This document shows, piece by piece, positions 37,702 through 48,083 of a stretch of 64,000 nucleotides of DNA. The stretch is taken from contig NZ_JACIJE010000002.1 in NCBI RefSeq assembly GCF_014199195.1, positions 372,001 through 436,000 on the forward strand. Reading direction: 5' to 3'. A program made the position numbers and the translations under genes. The notes under the pieces were generated by a model. That model was not told where the DNA came from and did no database searches. It saw nothing but the letters and a program-made list of their open reading frames with translations. Numbering within the stretch: position 1 is the stretch's first letter; each line of letters begins with the position of its first letter. This stretch comes from Neoroseomonas alkaliterrae (GTDB lineage Bacteria > Pseudomonadota > Alphaproteobacteria > Acetobacterales > Acetobacteraceae).

Positions 37702-39093
37702 TCAGGCGCCGGCCTTGTGCGCCTCGATCATCTCGACGAAGCGGCGGAACAGGTAGTGGCTGTCGGAGGGGCCGGGGCTCGCCTCCGGATGGTACTGCAC
37801 CGAGAAGGCCGGGCGGTCGGTCGCGGCGATGCCCTCGTTGGTGCCGTCGAACAGCGAGACATGCGTGACCTTCGCGTTCGAAGGCAGGGTCTTGGGGTCC
37901 ACCGCGAAGCCGTGGTTCTGGCTGGTGATCTCGACCTTGCCGGTGGTCAGGTCCTTCACCGGCTGGTTCGCGCCGCGATGCCCGCGCGCGAGCTTGTAGG
38001 TCTTCGCCCCCAGAGCCAGCGACAGCAACTGGTGGCCGAGGCAGATGCCGAACACCGGCAGTCTCCTCTCCAGCACGCCGCGGATGGCCGGGATCGCGTA
38101 GGCGCCGGTCGCGGCGGGGTCGCCGGGGCCGTTGGAGAGGAACACCCCATCCGGCTCGTGCGCGAGGATCTCCTCCGCGCTCGCCGTCGCCGGCACCACC
38201 ACCACCTCGCAGCCGGCGGAGGCGAGGCAGCGCAGGATGTTCCGCTTCGCCCCGTAATCCACCGCGACCACGCGATGCCGCGGCGCGGTCTGCCGGCCGA
38301 AGCCGGCGGGCCAGGCCCATTCCGTCTCGTCCCAGGTATAGGTCTGGCGGCAGGTGACCTCCTTCGCGAGGTCCATCCCTTCGAGGCCCGGCCAGACGGC
38401 GGCCTGGGCCTTGAGGGCGGGGATGTCGAAACGCCCGTCCGCGCGGTGGCAGATCACGCCATTCGGCGCGCCTGCGTCGCGGATGCGCGCCGTCAGCGCG
38501 CGGGTGTCGATGCCCGCGAGGCCCGGGATGCCGTGCGACACCAGCCAGGCATCGAGGTGCTTCGTCGCGCGCCAGTTCGCCGGCTCGGTCACGTCCTGCT
38601 TCACGATCAGCCCGCGCGCGGCGGGCGTGATGCTCTCGATGTCCTCGGGGTTGGTTCCGACATTGCCGATATGGGGGAAGGTGAAGGTGATGACCTGCCC
38701 GGCATAGGAGGGGTCGGTCAGCGTCTCCTGGTATCCGGTCATGCCGGTGTTGAAGCAGATCTCGCCGACCTGGGCGGTCTCGGCGCCGAAGCCGCGGCCC
38801 CAGAGGATGGTGCCGTCGGCCAGCACGAGGCAGCCGGTGGCGCCGTCAGGGGGGGTATCGGCCGCGGCCATGGGGGGCTCCGTCTTGCTGGGGTCCGAGG
38901 GTCGGGTGTCCGAGGGTGCGCCGGGCATGTCGGCAAGCGCCAGCCCCGTGGCGGCGAGGATGGAGGGCCAGTGTTTCGCCGGGATGGCGCGGGCCTGGCG
39001 CCATTTGCGGATGGCCTCGGTCCCGACGCCGCAATGGGCCGCCGCCGCCTCGGGGCCACCGAGCAGGGCGATGATGTCTTCCACGCTGCGCAT
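37702..39093 (-). CDS. carA: Carbamoyl-phosphate synthase small subunit with N-terminal HTH domain
   Basis: Glutamine amidotransferase subunit passing ammonia to CarB. Of 463 aa, residues about 3-55 form a Cro/YdaS-like HTH ([40 protein letters not shown]), followed by a Pro/Ser/Thr linker, and CarA proper begins at Met75. The CarA part is complete: [20 protein letters not shown], nucleophile Cys351 in [15 protein letters not shown], and [15 protein letters not shown] 39093 is preferred to 39129, whose extra codons are the operator palindrome. An internal ATG at 38871 with GGAG 6 nt upstream could yield a normal-length CarA. Confidence 0.95.
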   Translation of the reverse strand: MRSVEDIIALLGGPEAAAAHCGVGTEAIRKWRQARAIPAKHWPSILAATGLALADMPGAPSDTRPSDPSKTEPPMAAADTPPDGATGCLVLADGTILWGRGFGAETAQVGEICFNTGMTGYQETLTDPSYAGQVITFTFPHIGNVGTNPEDIESITPAARGLIVKQDVTEPANWRATKHLDAWLVSHGIPGLAGIDTRALTARIRDAGAPNGVICHRADGRFDIPALKAQAAVWPGLEGMDLAKEVTCRQTYTWDETEWAWPAGFGRQTAPRHRVVAVDYGAKRNILRCLASAGCEVVVVPATASAEEILAHEPDGVFLSNGPGDPAATGAYAIPAIRGVLERRLPVFGICLGHQLLSLALGAKTYKLARGHRGANQPVKDLTTGKVEITSQNHGFAVDPKTLPSNAKVTHVSLFDGTNEGIAATDRPAFSVQYHPEASPGPSDSHYLFRRFVEMIEAHKAGA

Positions 39094-39100
39094 GGCGGCC

Positions 39101-39129
39101 TGATAGCGGGAAACGATTTCCCATGGCAA
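39101..39129 (-). promoter_or_regulatory. carA promoter with palindromic operator in its spacer
   Basis: Read on the minus strand, TTGCCA (39129-39124) and CTATCA (39106-39101) are separated by 17 bp, and that spacer holds the palindrome GGGAAA-TCG-TTTCCC (39108-39122). Transcription would begin about 7 nt later, at or next to the ATG at 39093, implying a leaderless mRNA. The -10 match is modest, so the promoter is a prediction. Confidence 0.5.
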
Positions 39130-39146
39130 TGGGGATCGGTCGCGTG

Positions 39147-39156
39147 GGAAATTTCC
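39147..39156. promoter_or_regulatory. Second GGAAATTTCC palindrome
   Basis: A perfect 10-bp palindrome sharing half-sites with the palindrome in the carA promoter, 36.5 bp away centre to centre. It lies between carA and the divergent YqeY gene, upstream of a TATAGC (39176-39181) that may be the -10 of that gene. It is a plausible second operator for the CarA HTH domain. Confidence 0.45.
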
Positions 39157-39207
39157 TCCCAGGCGGGCGCTGCGCTATAGCGGGGCGATCAGTCGAGGAT
39201 TGCTGCC

Positions 39208-39660
39208 ATGTCCCTGCGCGACCGTTTCACCGAGGAACTCAAGGCCGCCATGCGCGCCGGCGACAGCGCCCGCGTCTCCACCCTGCGCATGATCCAGGCG
39301 AAACTGAAGGATACCGACATCGCCGCCCGTCCGGGCCCGCCGGTGGATGATGCCGGCATCATCGCCATGCTGCGGGGCATGGCCAAGTCCCGCGCGGAAT
39401 CGGTGGCGCTCTACCGCCAGGGCGGGCGCGAGGAACTGGCCGCGAAGGAGGAGGCCGAGATCGCCGTCATCGAATCCTTCCTCCCTCAGCAGATGGACGA
39501 GGCCGCCATGGCCGCCGCGATCGAGGCCGCGATCGCCGAGACGGGCGCGGCCTCGGTCAAGGACATGGGCAAGGTGATGGCGGCGCTGAAGGCCAGGCAC
39601 GCCGCCACGCTCGACATGGCCAAGGCGGGGCCGATGGTGAAGGCGCGGCTCGGCGGCTGA
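39208..39660 (+). CDS. GatB/YqeY domain protein
   Basis: The 150-aa stand-alone YqeY-type protein is related to the C-terminal tRNA-binding domain of GatB. Typical segments are LRDRFTEELKAAMRAGDSAR, STLRMIQAKLKDTDI, EIAVIESFLPQQMDEAAM and VKDMGKVMAALKARH. The function is not settled; association with tRNA amidation is suggested by homology. ATG at 39208 follows GAGGA at 39195-39199. It is divergent from carA, sharing its regulatory region, and is followed by DUF3126 (convergent) and dnaG, as in many alphaproteobacteria. Confidence 0.93.
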   Translation: MSLRDRFTEELKAAMRAGDSARVSTLRMIQAKLKDTDIAARPGPPVDDAGIIAMLRGMAKSRAESVALYRQGGREELAAKEEAEIAVIESFLPQQMDEAAMAAAIEAAIAETGAASVKDMGKVMAALKARHAATLDMAKAGPMVKARLGG

Positions 39661-39692
39661 CGGTTCGCGCCCGATCGCGGGCCTTCAAGGGC

Positions 39693-39725
39693 GGCCGGGT
39701 GAGGGCCGGAGCGCGGAACCCGGCC
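39693..39725. terminator. Hairpin between convergent YqeY and DUF3126 genes
   Basis: GGCCGGGT (39693-39700) and ACCCGGCC (39718-39725) form an 8-bp perfect stem with a 17-nt loop. There is no U-tract; the role is inferred from position between convergent stops. Confidence 0.4.
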
Positions 39726-39735
39726 CCCGCGGCCG

Positions 39736-39954
39736 TCAGTTCGGCATTTCCAGGTCGTCGGAGAGCACGATGATCTGGATGGCGTAGGACACCTCGCCAT
39801 CCTCGGCGTCGCGATGCACGGTGCCGATGAACTCGTCCCCGACCTTGAGCTCGACCGAGCCGCCCTTGCGCTCGGGCGCCGTCACGGCGATGCGGTTGTT
39901 GCCGAAGAGACGGCGGAGGTGCGCCTGCACGGCGGCGCGTTCGGCCGGGGTCAT
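39736..39954 (-). CDS. DUF3126 family protein
   Basis: The 72-aa protein of unknown function is near universal in alphaproteobacteria and often sits near dnaG. The sequence starts MTPAERAAVQAHLRRLFGNN and continues RIAVTAPERKGGSVELKVGD, EFIGTVHRDAEDGEVSYAIQ, ending with a beta-rich section. ATG at 39954 follows GAGGATCC. No catalytic motif is visible. Confidence 0.85.
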   Translation of the reverse strand: MTPAERAAVQAHLRRLFGNNRIAVTAPERKGGSVELKVGDEFIGTVHRDAEDGEVSYAIQIIVLSDDLEMPN

Positions 39955-40059
39955 GGTAGGATCCTCATGTCTGGAATGGCGGCTGCTTAGCCCCGGCGCC
40001 GCGGCTTCGCAAATCGCTTCGCGGCCCGGGCCGCGAGGGGGTAAGTAACCCGCCCCGCC

Positions 40060-41853
40060 ATGGCCCTCCCGCCCGCCTTCCTCGACGAGCTCCGCGCCCG
40101 CACGCCGCTGCCCGGCCTGATCGGGCGCAAGACGCGGCTCGTGAAGTCCGGCCGCAACTGGAAGGGATGCTGCCCCTTCCACGGCGAAAAGACGCCCTCC
40201 TTCTACGTCTATGACGACCATTTCCACTGCTTCGGCTGCGGCGCGCACGGGGATGCCATCACCTTCCTGATGCGCGCCGAGGGCGCCTCCTTCCCCGAGG
40301 CGGTCGAGCGGCTGGCCGCCGAGGCGGGCATGGAGGTGCCCAGGCCCTCGGCCGAGCAGGCGGCGCGCGAACGCCGCGCGCGGGACCTGCACGCCGTCAT
40401 GGCCGCCGCCGCCGAGGCCTATCACCGCCGCCTCTTCCTGCCCGAGGGCCGGCCCGCGCTCGACTACCTGCTGCGCCGCGGGCTCAAGGAGGAGACGATC
40501 CGCGCCTTTCAGCTCGGCTGGGCGCCGTCCGGCCGCGGCGCCATCGCCGCCGACCTGCGCGGGGAGGGCGTCAGCGAGGAGCAGCTGATCGAGGCCGGCC
40601 TGCTGCGCCCCGGCGAGGCCGGCGACCCGCCGCGCGACTTCTTCTACGCCCGCGTCATGTTCCCGATCCGCGACCGGCGCGGGCGGGTGATCGCCTTCGG
40701 CGGGCGCATCCTCGGCGACGGGCAGCCGAAATACGTCAACAGCCCGGAGACGCCGCTGTTCCGCAAGCGGATGGGGCTCTACGGCCTGGACCTGGCGCGG
40801 GAGGGGGCCTTCCGTGGCGCGCAGGTGGTCGCGGTCGAGGGCTACATGGATGTCATCGCCCTGCACCAGGCCGGCTTCACCGGGGCGGTGGCGCCGCTCG
40901 GCACGGCGCTGACGGCCGAGCAGCTCGAGGAACTCTGGCGCATCAGCCCCGAACCCTGCCTCTGCTTCGACGGCGACGCCGCCGGGGCGCGCGCGGCCGC
41001 CCGCGCGGCCGAGGTGGCGCTGCCGCTGATCTCGACCGAGCGGACGCTGCGCTTCGCCACCCTGCCCGCCGGGGAGGATCCGGACACGCTCACCGCGCGC
41101 CGCGGCCCCGCCGCCTTCCAGGCCGTGCTCGACGGCGCCCGCCCGATGGCCGAGGCGCTCTACGGCCTGATCGCCGAAGGACGGCCCAGCGCGACGCCCG
41201 AGCAGCGCGCCGCGCTGCGCAACCGCCTGACCGGCGCGGCCTGGGCGATCACGGACAAGGCGCTCGCGGCCGAATACCGGCGCGTGCTGCTCGACCGCTT
41301 CTTCGCCGCCTTCCGCGGCGGGCGGGGCGGGCCGGCCGCGCCGAGGCGGATCGCCCGCCCCGCCATCGCCGAGCCCGCCACGCGCGCCGAGCGCGCGCGC
41401 ATGCTGCTCGCTATCCTGCTGCGCCATCCCTGGCTGCTGCCGCAGGTGGAGGAGGCGGTCGGGCTGCTCGACCTGCCCGATGGGCCTCCGGCGCAGCTTC
41501 GGGCCGCGATTCTCGCATGGCATGGCGGGGCCGAGCGGGTTGACTCGGAGGGCTTGATCGCCCACCTCGCACGGTGCGGACTGGAGGATGCCGTCGCCTG
41601 GGCGCTGGCGCCCGCGGGCCTTCCCCTTGCGGCGCGGGCCGAGGCCCTGCCGGGGGAGGTCGAGGAAGGCTTCTGGCACTTCTTCCTCCGCCTGCGCGGC
41701 GAGGCGGACTTGATCGAGGACCAGCAGGAGGCCCGGCGGATCCTGGCGGAGACGAACGATCCCGCGGCTCAGCGCCGGCTGATCCTGCTGACGGAGGCGC
41801 TCGAGGCCATCCGCCGGGGAGAGGCCGCGGCGGCATCCGGGGACGCCGCATAG
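40060..41853 (+). CDS. dnaG: DNA primase
   Basis: Makes RNA primers for replication. The 597-aa protein has the N-terminal CHC2 zinc finger (Cys38, His41, Cys57, Cys60 in CCPFHGEK ... FHCFGCGAHGD), a TOPRIM catalytic core (VVAVEGYMDVIALHQAGF with the Glu, and LCFDGDAAGARAAARA with the Asp pair) and a C-terminal helicase-binding domain. The start is the ATG at 40060. It precedes rpoD, the conserved macromolecular-synthesis arrangement. Confidence 0.97.
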   Translation: MALPPAFLDELRARTPLPGLIGRKTRLVKSGRNWKGCCPFHGEKTPSFYVYDDHFHCFGCGAHGDAITFLMRAEGASFPEAVERLAAEAGMEVPRPSAEQAARERRARDLHAVMAAAAEAYHRRLFLPEGRPALDYLLRRGLKEETIRAFQLGWAPSGRGAIAADLRGEGVSEEQLIEAGLLRPGEAGDPPRDFFYARVMFPIRDRRGRVIAFGGRILGDGQPKYVNSPETPLFRKRMGLYGLDLAREGAFRGAQVVAVEGYMDVIALHQAGFTGAVAPLGTALTAEQLEELWRISPEPCLCFDGDAAGARAAARAAEVALPLISTERTLRFATLPAGEDPDTLTARRGPAAFQAVLDGARPMAEALYGLIAEGRPSATPEQRAALRNRLTGAAWAITDKALAAEYRRVLLDRFFAAFRGGRGGPAAPRRIARPAIAEPATRAERARMLLAILLRHPWLLPQVEEAVGLLDLPDGPPAQLRAAILAWHGGAERVDSEGLIAHLARCGLEDAVAWALAPAGLPLAARAEALPGEVEEGFWHFFLRLRGEADLIEDQQEARRILAETNDPAAQRRLILLTEALEAIRRGEAAAASGDAA

Positions 41854-41869
41854 GGTAGGGGCATTTTCA

Positions 41870-41900
41870 TTCGGGCATCCGCCTCCCGCGGGTGCCCGAA
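41870..41900 (+). terminator. 13-bp hairpin between dnaG and rpoD
   Basis: TTCGGGCATCCGC (41870-41882) pairs with GCGGGTGCCCGAA (41888-41900), one pair being U-G, around a 5-nt loop. It lies 16 nt past dnaG and 24 nt before rpoD. It may attenuate readthrough or be an RNA-processing site that sets different dnaG and rpoD levels. Confidence 0.55.
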
Positions 41901-41924
41901 GCCGTTGGACGGAGCAGGGCGGGC

Positions 41925-43844
<1,920 letters not shown>

Positions 43845-43865
43845 GGGTTGACCCTGCCCGCCCGC

Positions 43866-43886
43866 CGCCGCGAGACTCCCGCGGCG
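43866..43886 (+). terminator. Hairpin after rpoD
   Basis: CGCCGCG (43866-43872) pairs with CGCGGCG (43880-43886) around a 7-nt loop, 21 nt past the rpoD stop. It lacks a U-tract and the acetyltransferase gene begins 19 nt later, so it may only partly terminate. Confidence 0.4.
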
Positions 43887-43905
43887 CGGGAGGGAGGCAT
43901 GAAGC

Positions 43906-44478
43906 ATGGCGAGCACCACCGCCGAACCCGTCCAGCAGGTGCAGGTGGATGTCACCTTCCTGCGCATGGACGCGCCGCCTGCCGGCCCGCCGCACCCGCT
44001 GCCGCCGGGCGTGCGGGTGGAGCAGGCGCGGCGCTGCTCGGTGCCCTTCTACCGCTACCTCTACGACACGGTGGGCGAGCCCTGGCTGTGGTGGATGCGC
44101 CGGACCGCGAGCGACGCCGAGCTCGCGGCGCTGCTCGCGCTGCCCGCCATCTCGATCCATGTGCTGATGCAGGATGGCGAGCCCGCGGGGTTCTACGAGC
44201 TCGACCGCCGCGCGCCGCATGCGGTCAACCTCGCCTATTTCGGCCTGATGCCCTGGGCGATCGGGACCGGCCTCGGCCGCGCCTTCCTGCGCCACGCGGT
44301 GGACACGGCCTGGACGGCCGGGCGGCCGGCGGTGACGGTGAACACCTGCACCGCGGACCATCCGCGCGCGCTGCCCACCTACCTCGCCGCCGGCTTCCAG
44401 CGGCTGCGGACGGTGCGGGAGACATGGCCCGTGCCGAGGCGGCTCGGGCTCAAGGTGCCGGCGCATCTCGCAGGCTGA
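43906..44478 (+). CDS. GNAT family N-acetyltransferase
   Basis: The 190-aa acetyltransferase has the acetyl-CoA-binding motif A as [20 protein letters not shown] (Gly-x-Gly-x-Gly variant) and motif B around [20 protein letters not shown]. The central segment [13 protein letters not shown] forms the strand before motif A. The substrate is unknown. It lies downstream of rpoD in the same direction, and its stop codon is inside one arm of a long inverted repeat. Confidence 0.87.
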   Translation: MASTTAEPVQQVQVDVTFLRMDAPPAGPPHPLPPGVRVEQARRCSVPFYRYLYDTVGEPWLWWMRRTASDAELAALLALPAISIHVLMQDGEPAGFYELDRRAPHAVNLAYFGLMPWAIGTGLGRAFLRHAVDTAWTAGRPAVTVNTCTADHPRALPTYLAAGFQRLRTVRETWPVPRRLGLKVPAHLAG

Positions 44479-44521
44479 TGCCCTGCGGAGAAAGGATCGG
44501 GCTTTTCCCGCAGGGCATCAG
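44475..44521. terminator. 14-bp inverted repeat, bidirectional terminator
   Basis: CTGATGCCCTGCGG (44475-44488) and CCGCAGGGCATCAG (44508-44521) match perfectly, with further imperfect pairing inside the loop (GGAGAAAG against CTTTTCC). The left arm contains the acetyltransferase stop codon. It separates two convergent genes and resembles a REP-like palindrome. Confidence 0.65.
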
Positions 44522-44574
44522 GAGTTGGTGCCGCGCGCGGCCGCCCTCCCAGCCGCGAGCGCGGTCACGCTGCC

Positions 44575-45201
44575 TCAGGCGTCCACATACTTGATGGCGC
44601 AGCCATAGGCCTGGGTGCTCGCGCGCGCGACCGGGCGGCCCTCGATCACCGCGAGCATGGCGTCGCGCAGGAAGGGCTCGGCGCGGGCCACGTCCTCCAC
44701 GCGGGAGGAGCGGATCGAGTCGATCCCGCCCATGTAGCGCAGCACGCCATCGGCCGAGATGACGAACATGTGCGGCGTGACCGTCGCCTGGTAGGCGCGC
44801 GCGGCGACCGAGCGGTGGTCGAGCAGCACCGCCGCCGGGGCGGCGTTGCGCGCGGCCGTGAGCTCCTTGGCCTGCGGCCCGGTGACGTGCCCCTGCTCGC
44901 CGGGCGGGGAGGAGGCGATGGAGAGCCACACCGCGCCGCGCTCGGCCGCGAGGCGCTGCAGCCCCTGCATGTTGTTGCTGTTGTAGTGCTTCCGCACGAA
45001 GGGGCAGTCGTGGTTGGTCCATTCCAGCACCACGACCCGGCCGCGGAAATCGGACAGGCGGCGGATGTCGCCATCCTGGTCGGGCAGGGCGAAATCGGGC
45101 GCAGGCGCGCCGATGGCCGGCGCGGCGGCAGCGAGGCGCGGCGCGAGCAGAAGGGCGCCGGCGCCCGTGACGGCGGCGCGGCGGGTGATCCTCGTGGTCA
45201 T
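44575..45201 (-). CDS. Exported thioredoxin-like (redoxin) protein
   Basis: The 208-aa periplasmic redoxin has a Tat-like signal (TTRITRRAAVTGAGALLLA, cleavage after AAA) followed by an AhpC/TSA-type thioredoxin fold: APAPDFALPDQDGDIRRLSD, VVVLEWTNHDCPFVRKHYNS and TVTPHMFVISADGVLRYMGG. The active site has one cysteine (DCPF) where thioredoxins have CxxC, so peroxidase-like or acceptor chemistry is likelier than disulfide exchange. The start overlaps the DsbD stop, and electrons could come from that protein. Confidence 0.88.
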   Translation of the reverse strand: MTTRITRRAAVTGAGALLLAPRLAAAAPAIGAPAPDFALPDQDGDIRRLSDFRGRVVVLEWTNHDCPFVRKHYNSNNMQGLQRLAAERGAVWLSIASSPPGEQGHVTGPQAKELTAARNAAPAAVLLDHRSVAARAYQATVTPHMFVISADGVLRYMGGIDSIRSSRVEDVARAEPFLRDAMLAVIEGRPVARASTQAYGCAIKYVDA

Positions 45202-47267
45202 CAGGTCGCATCTCCCGGGCTTGTGATGGCCTGCAGCACGATCCCTTCGGTCAGGATCTGCGGCAGCACGACCGGCGCGCCGCCGCGCGCGGGGTAGAAG
45301 AGGTAGAGCGGCACGCCCTCGCGCTGGTGCGCGCGCAGCAGGGCGGTGATGGCGGCATCGCCGCGCGTCCAGTCGCCGACGAGGTAGGCGATGTCGCGCT
45401 CGGCGAAGACGCGGCGGACGGCATCGGTCTGCAAGGCGACGCGCTCGTTCACCTTGCAGGTGATGCACCAGGCGGCGGTGAGGTTGACGAAGACCGGCCG
45501 GCCTTCGGCCCGCAGCGCGGCGACGCGGGCTTCCGACCAGGGCTCGCTGCCGGCATCGGCCGCGCGCGCGGCAGCCGGCGCGGCCCCCTGCACCAGCGGC
45601 AACAGGGCGAGCGCACCGGCCACGGCGGCCGCGCCGGCGAGCCGCCCGAAGCGCCCGCCCGAGCGCTGCGCGAGGCCCCAGGCCCAGGCGCCGAAGCCGA
45701 TCAGCACACCGCCGGCCAGCACCATCAGCACGGCCGAGGGCCCGGCCTGCTCGGCCAGCACCCAGACCAGCCAGGCGGCGGCCGCATACATCGGGAAGGC
45801 GAGGCCCTGCTTCAGCCGCTCCATCCACAGCCCCGGCCGCGGCAGCAGCCGCGCGAGGCCGGGTGCCACACCCAGCAGCGCATAGGGCAGCGCCATGCCG
45901 AGGCCGAGGAAGGCGAACACCGTCAGCGCCTCCGCCGTGCCCATGGCGAGGGCGGCGCCGATCGCTGCGGCCATGAAGGGCGCCGTGCAGGGGGTGGCGA
46001 CCAGCGCGGCCAGCGCCCCGGTGAAGAAGGATCCCGCATGCCCGCCCCTGGCCGCGAGCGAGCCGCCCGCCGCGACCGGACCGCCGATGGCGAAGACGCC
46101 CGAGAGGTTCAGCCCCACCGCCAGCATCAGCCAGGCCATGCCGGCGACAAAGGCGGGCGAGGTGAACTGGAAGCCCCAGCCCGCCACGCCGCCGGCCGCC
46201 CGCAGCGCCACCAGCAGGCCGCCGATCGCGAGGAAGGACAGCACCACCCCGGCCGTGTAGGAGGCCGCATGCGCCCGCACCGCCCCCTGCGCCGCGCCGG
46301 ACAGCCGCGCGAGCGCCATCGCCTTCATGGCGAGGATGGGAAAGACGCAGGGCATCAGGTTGAGGATCAGCCCGCCGAGGGCTGCGAACAGCGCCGCCTG
46401 CCACAGCGGCAGCCCCGCCCCGCCGCCCGCCGGCACCGCCCCGGGCACCGCCGAGACCAGATAGGCCCCGCGCACCCCGGCCGCATCGGTGATGGCGACG
46501 ATGCCCTCAACGCGCGCGGGCAGGGCCTCCGCCTGCCCGCGGGTGAGGCCGAGGCGCAAGGCGCCGTTCCGCACGCTCAGCGGCTGCGGCGCGGCATTGT
46601 CGATCACGCCCCATTCGACGGGGAAGAAGAAGGCCTCCCGCACCGCGCCGGGAGCGATGTCGGGGCCGGCAATCTCGATCGCGCCGGCCTGGCCGGAGAA
46701 GCCCAGCCTGGCGGCGAAGGGGGAGGGGCGGGCCTCGGCGGCCTCGGCGCGGGTGAAGAGGGGCGCCGTGGCGGCCGCGGGGCGCGGCGCGGCCTCGACC
46801 GGGATGTCGAGGCGGAAGGAGCCTTCCTCGGGGATGCAGATGCGCTCGCAGACCAGCCAGTGGCCTTCGGCGGAAACGGTGAAGGTCTGCCCGGGCGCGA
46901 GGCCGGCGGGCGCGGTGACCGGGATGATGAAGACCGGCTCGCCCTCGTAGCCGAAATTGACCAGCGGGCCGTAGGGGATGCGCTCGGGCGCGGGGAAGCG
47001 CATCGGCTCGGCGCGCGCGCCCTCGGGCAGGGTCAGGCTCACCTCCGGGGGCTGGCCGGCATCGCCCGGATTGATCCAGTAGGTATGCCAGCCGGGCGCG
47101 AGGCGCTGGCGCAGCGCGAGGCGGAAGGACTGGCCCGGCGCGATCGCCTCGTGGTCGGCGATGAGCGTGACGGTCGCGCGTTCTGAGGAGACGGGCGCGG
47201 ATTCGAGGGCCTGCGCCATGGGCGCGAGCGCGAGAAGCGCGGCCAGCGTGGTGAGCACCCGCATCAT
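45201..47267 (-). CDS. Thiol:disulfide interchange protein, DsbD/ScsB type
   Basis: Carries electrons from cytoplasmic thioredoxin across the membrane to periplasmic thiol proteins. The 688-aa protein has a signal peptide (MMRVLTTLAALLALAPMAQA), a periplasmic domain with a cysteine pair (WLVCERICIPEEG), a helical membrane domain with one Cys in LNLMPCVFPILAMKAM and one in ATPCTAPFMAAAIG, and a C-terminal thioredoxin domain with AAWCITCKVNERV. An alternative Met one codon later is equally possible. It is coupled (TGATG) to the redoxin gene. Confidence 0.93.
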   Translation of the reverse strand: MMRVLTTLAALLALAPMAQALESAPVSSERATVTLIADHEAIAPGQSFRLALRQRLAPGWHTYWINPGDAGQPPEVSLTLPEGARAEPMRFPAPERIPYGPLVNFGYEGEPVFIIPVTAPAGLAPGQTFTVSAEGHWLVCERICIPEEGSFRLDIPVEAAPRPAAATAPLFTRAEAAEARPSPFAARLGFSGQAGAIEIAGPDIAPGAVREAFFFPVEWGVIDNAAPQPLSVRNGALRLGLTRGQAEALPARVEGIVAITDAAGVRGAYLVSAVPGAVPAGGGAGLPLWQAALFAALGGLILNLMPCVFPILAMKAMALARLSGAAQGAVRAHAASYTAGVVLSFLAIGGLLVALRAAGGVAGWGFQFTSPAFVAGMAWLMLAVGLNLSGVFAIGGPVAAGGSLAARGGHAGSFFTGALAALVATPCTAPFMAAAIGAALAMGTAEALTVFAFLGLGMALPYALLGVAPGLARLLPRPGLWMERLKQGLAFPMYAAAAWLVWVLAEQAGPSAVLMVLAGGVLIGFGAWAWGLAQRSGGRFGRLAGAAAVAGALALLPLVQGAAPAAARAADAGSEPWSEARVAALRAEGRPVFVNLTAAWCITCKVNERVALQTDAVRRVFAERDIAYLVGDWTRGDAAITALLRAHQREGVPLYLFYPARGGAPVVLPQILTEGIVLQAITSPGDAT

Positions 47268-47366
47268 GGAGTCTATGAAGGGCACCGGGCGGGCGGGCAC
47301 AAGCCCCCATCGCGCCGCATCACGGGATTGTCGCGGCCCGCGCCCCGGCCAGGGGCGCGCGGGGTT

Positions 47367-48083
47367 CTAGTCGAGCGAGGCGCTCTCCCAGGCCGCGTGG
47401 CGGATCCCGGGGTGGCGGGCCACCTCGGCCACCACCGCGTCGAGTTCGCCCGGAACGGCCGTGGTCGAGGTGAGCAGGGCGGTGATCTCGAGCAGATCGT
47501 CGCCGAGCGGCGTCACCTCGATGTCCGCGACCGGGTAGTGGGCGGCCTGCAGGCGCTCGATGACATGCCGGCGCGCGGCGGCGAGGTGCTGCGGGTCGGT
47601 GGTGGCGCGGAGTTCGATGCGGAGCTCGCCCGTCGCCTGGTCGAGCGGCCGGCGTTCCATCCGGCTCACCACCGGGCGCAGCAGCGTGTTGCCGGCCAGC
47701 ACGAAGGCGGTGATCAGCACCGCCTCGACCAGCAGATCCGCCCCGGCGGCGGCGCCGATCGCGGCCGAGCACCACAGCGTCGCCGCCGTGTTCAGGCCGC
47801 GGATGTTCGTTCCCTCCTTCATGATGACGCCGGCGCCGAGGAAGCCGATGCCCGAGACCACGTAGGAGATGACGCGCACCGCCTCGGCATCGCCGGCGAG
47901 GCGGTGGCCGATGTCCACGAAGGCCGCCGCCCCCACCGCGACCAGCGTGTTGGTCCTGAGCCCCGCGCTGCGCTGGCGGTATTGCCGCTCCATGCCGACC
48001 AGCGTGCCCAGCACGAAGGCCGTCAGCAGGCTGAGGATGCTGTCGAGGATGGCGAGGAGATGGATGGTGGTGAGGAAACGCAC
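47367..48083 (-). CDS. MgtC/SapB family membrane protein
   Basis: The 238-aa protein has an N-terminal membrane domain with four or five helices and the family hallmark GTLVGMERQYRQRSAGLRTN followed by VVSGIGFLGAGVIMKEG and RGLNTAATLWCSAAIGAAAG. The C-terminal ACT-like cytoplasmic domain covers about residues 155-238. MgtC proteins affect magnesium homeostasis and modulate the F-type ATP synthase in pathogens; here the role is unknown. The start is GTG at 48083 with GGAG 6 nt upstream. Confidence 0.9.
   Translation of the reverse strand: MRFLTTIHLLAILDSILSLLTAFVLGTLVGMERQYRQRSAGLRTNTLVAVGAAAFVDIGHRLAGDAEAVRVISYVVSGIGFLGAGVIMKEGTNIRGLNTAATLWCSAAIGAAAGADLLVEAVLITAFVLAGNTLLRPVVSRMERRPLDQATGELRIELRATTDPQHLAAARRHVIERLQAAHYPVADIEVTPLGDDLLEITALLTSTTAVPGELDAVVAEVARHPGIRHAAWESASLD

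Noticed and set aside
39094-39129. Longer CarA start at ATG 39129
   Set aside because: The 12 extra codons coincide with the promoter-like sequence and palindrome, lack a ribosome-binding site, and precede the first HTH helix.
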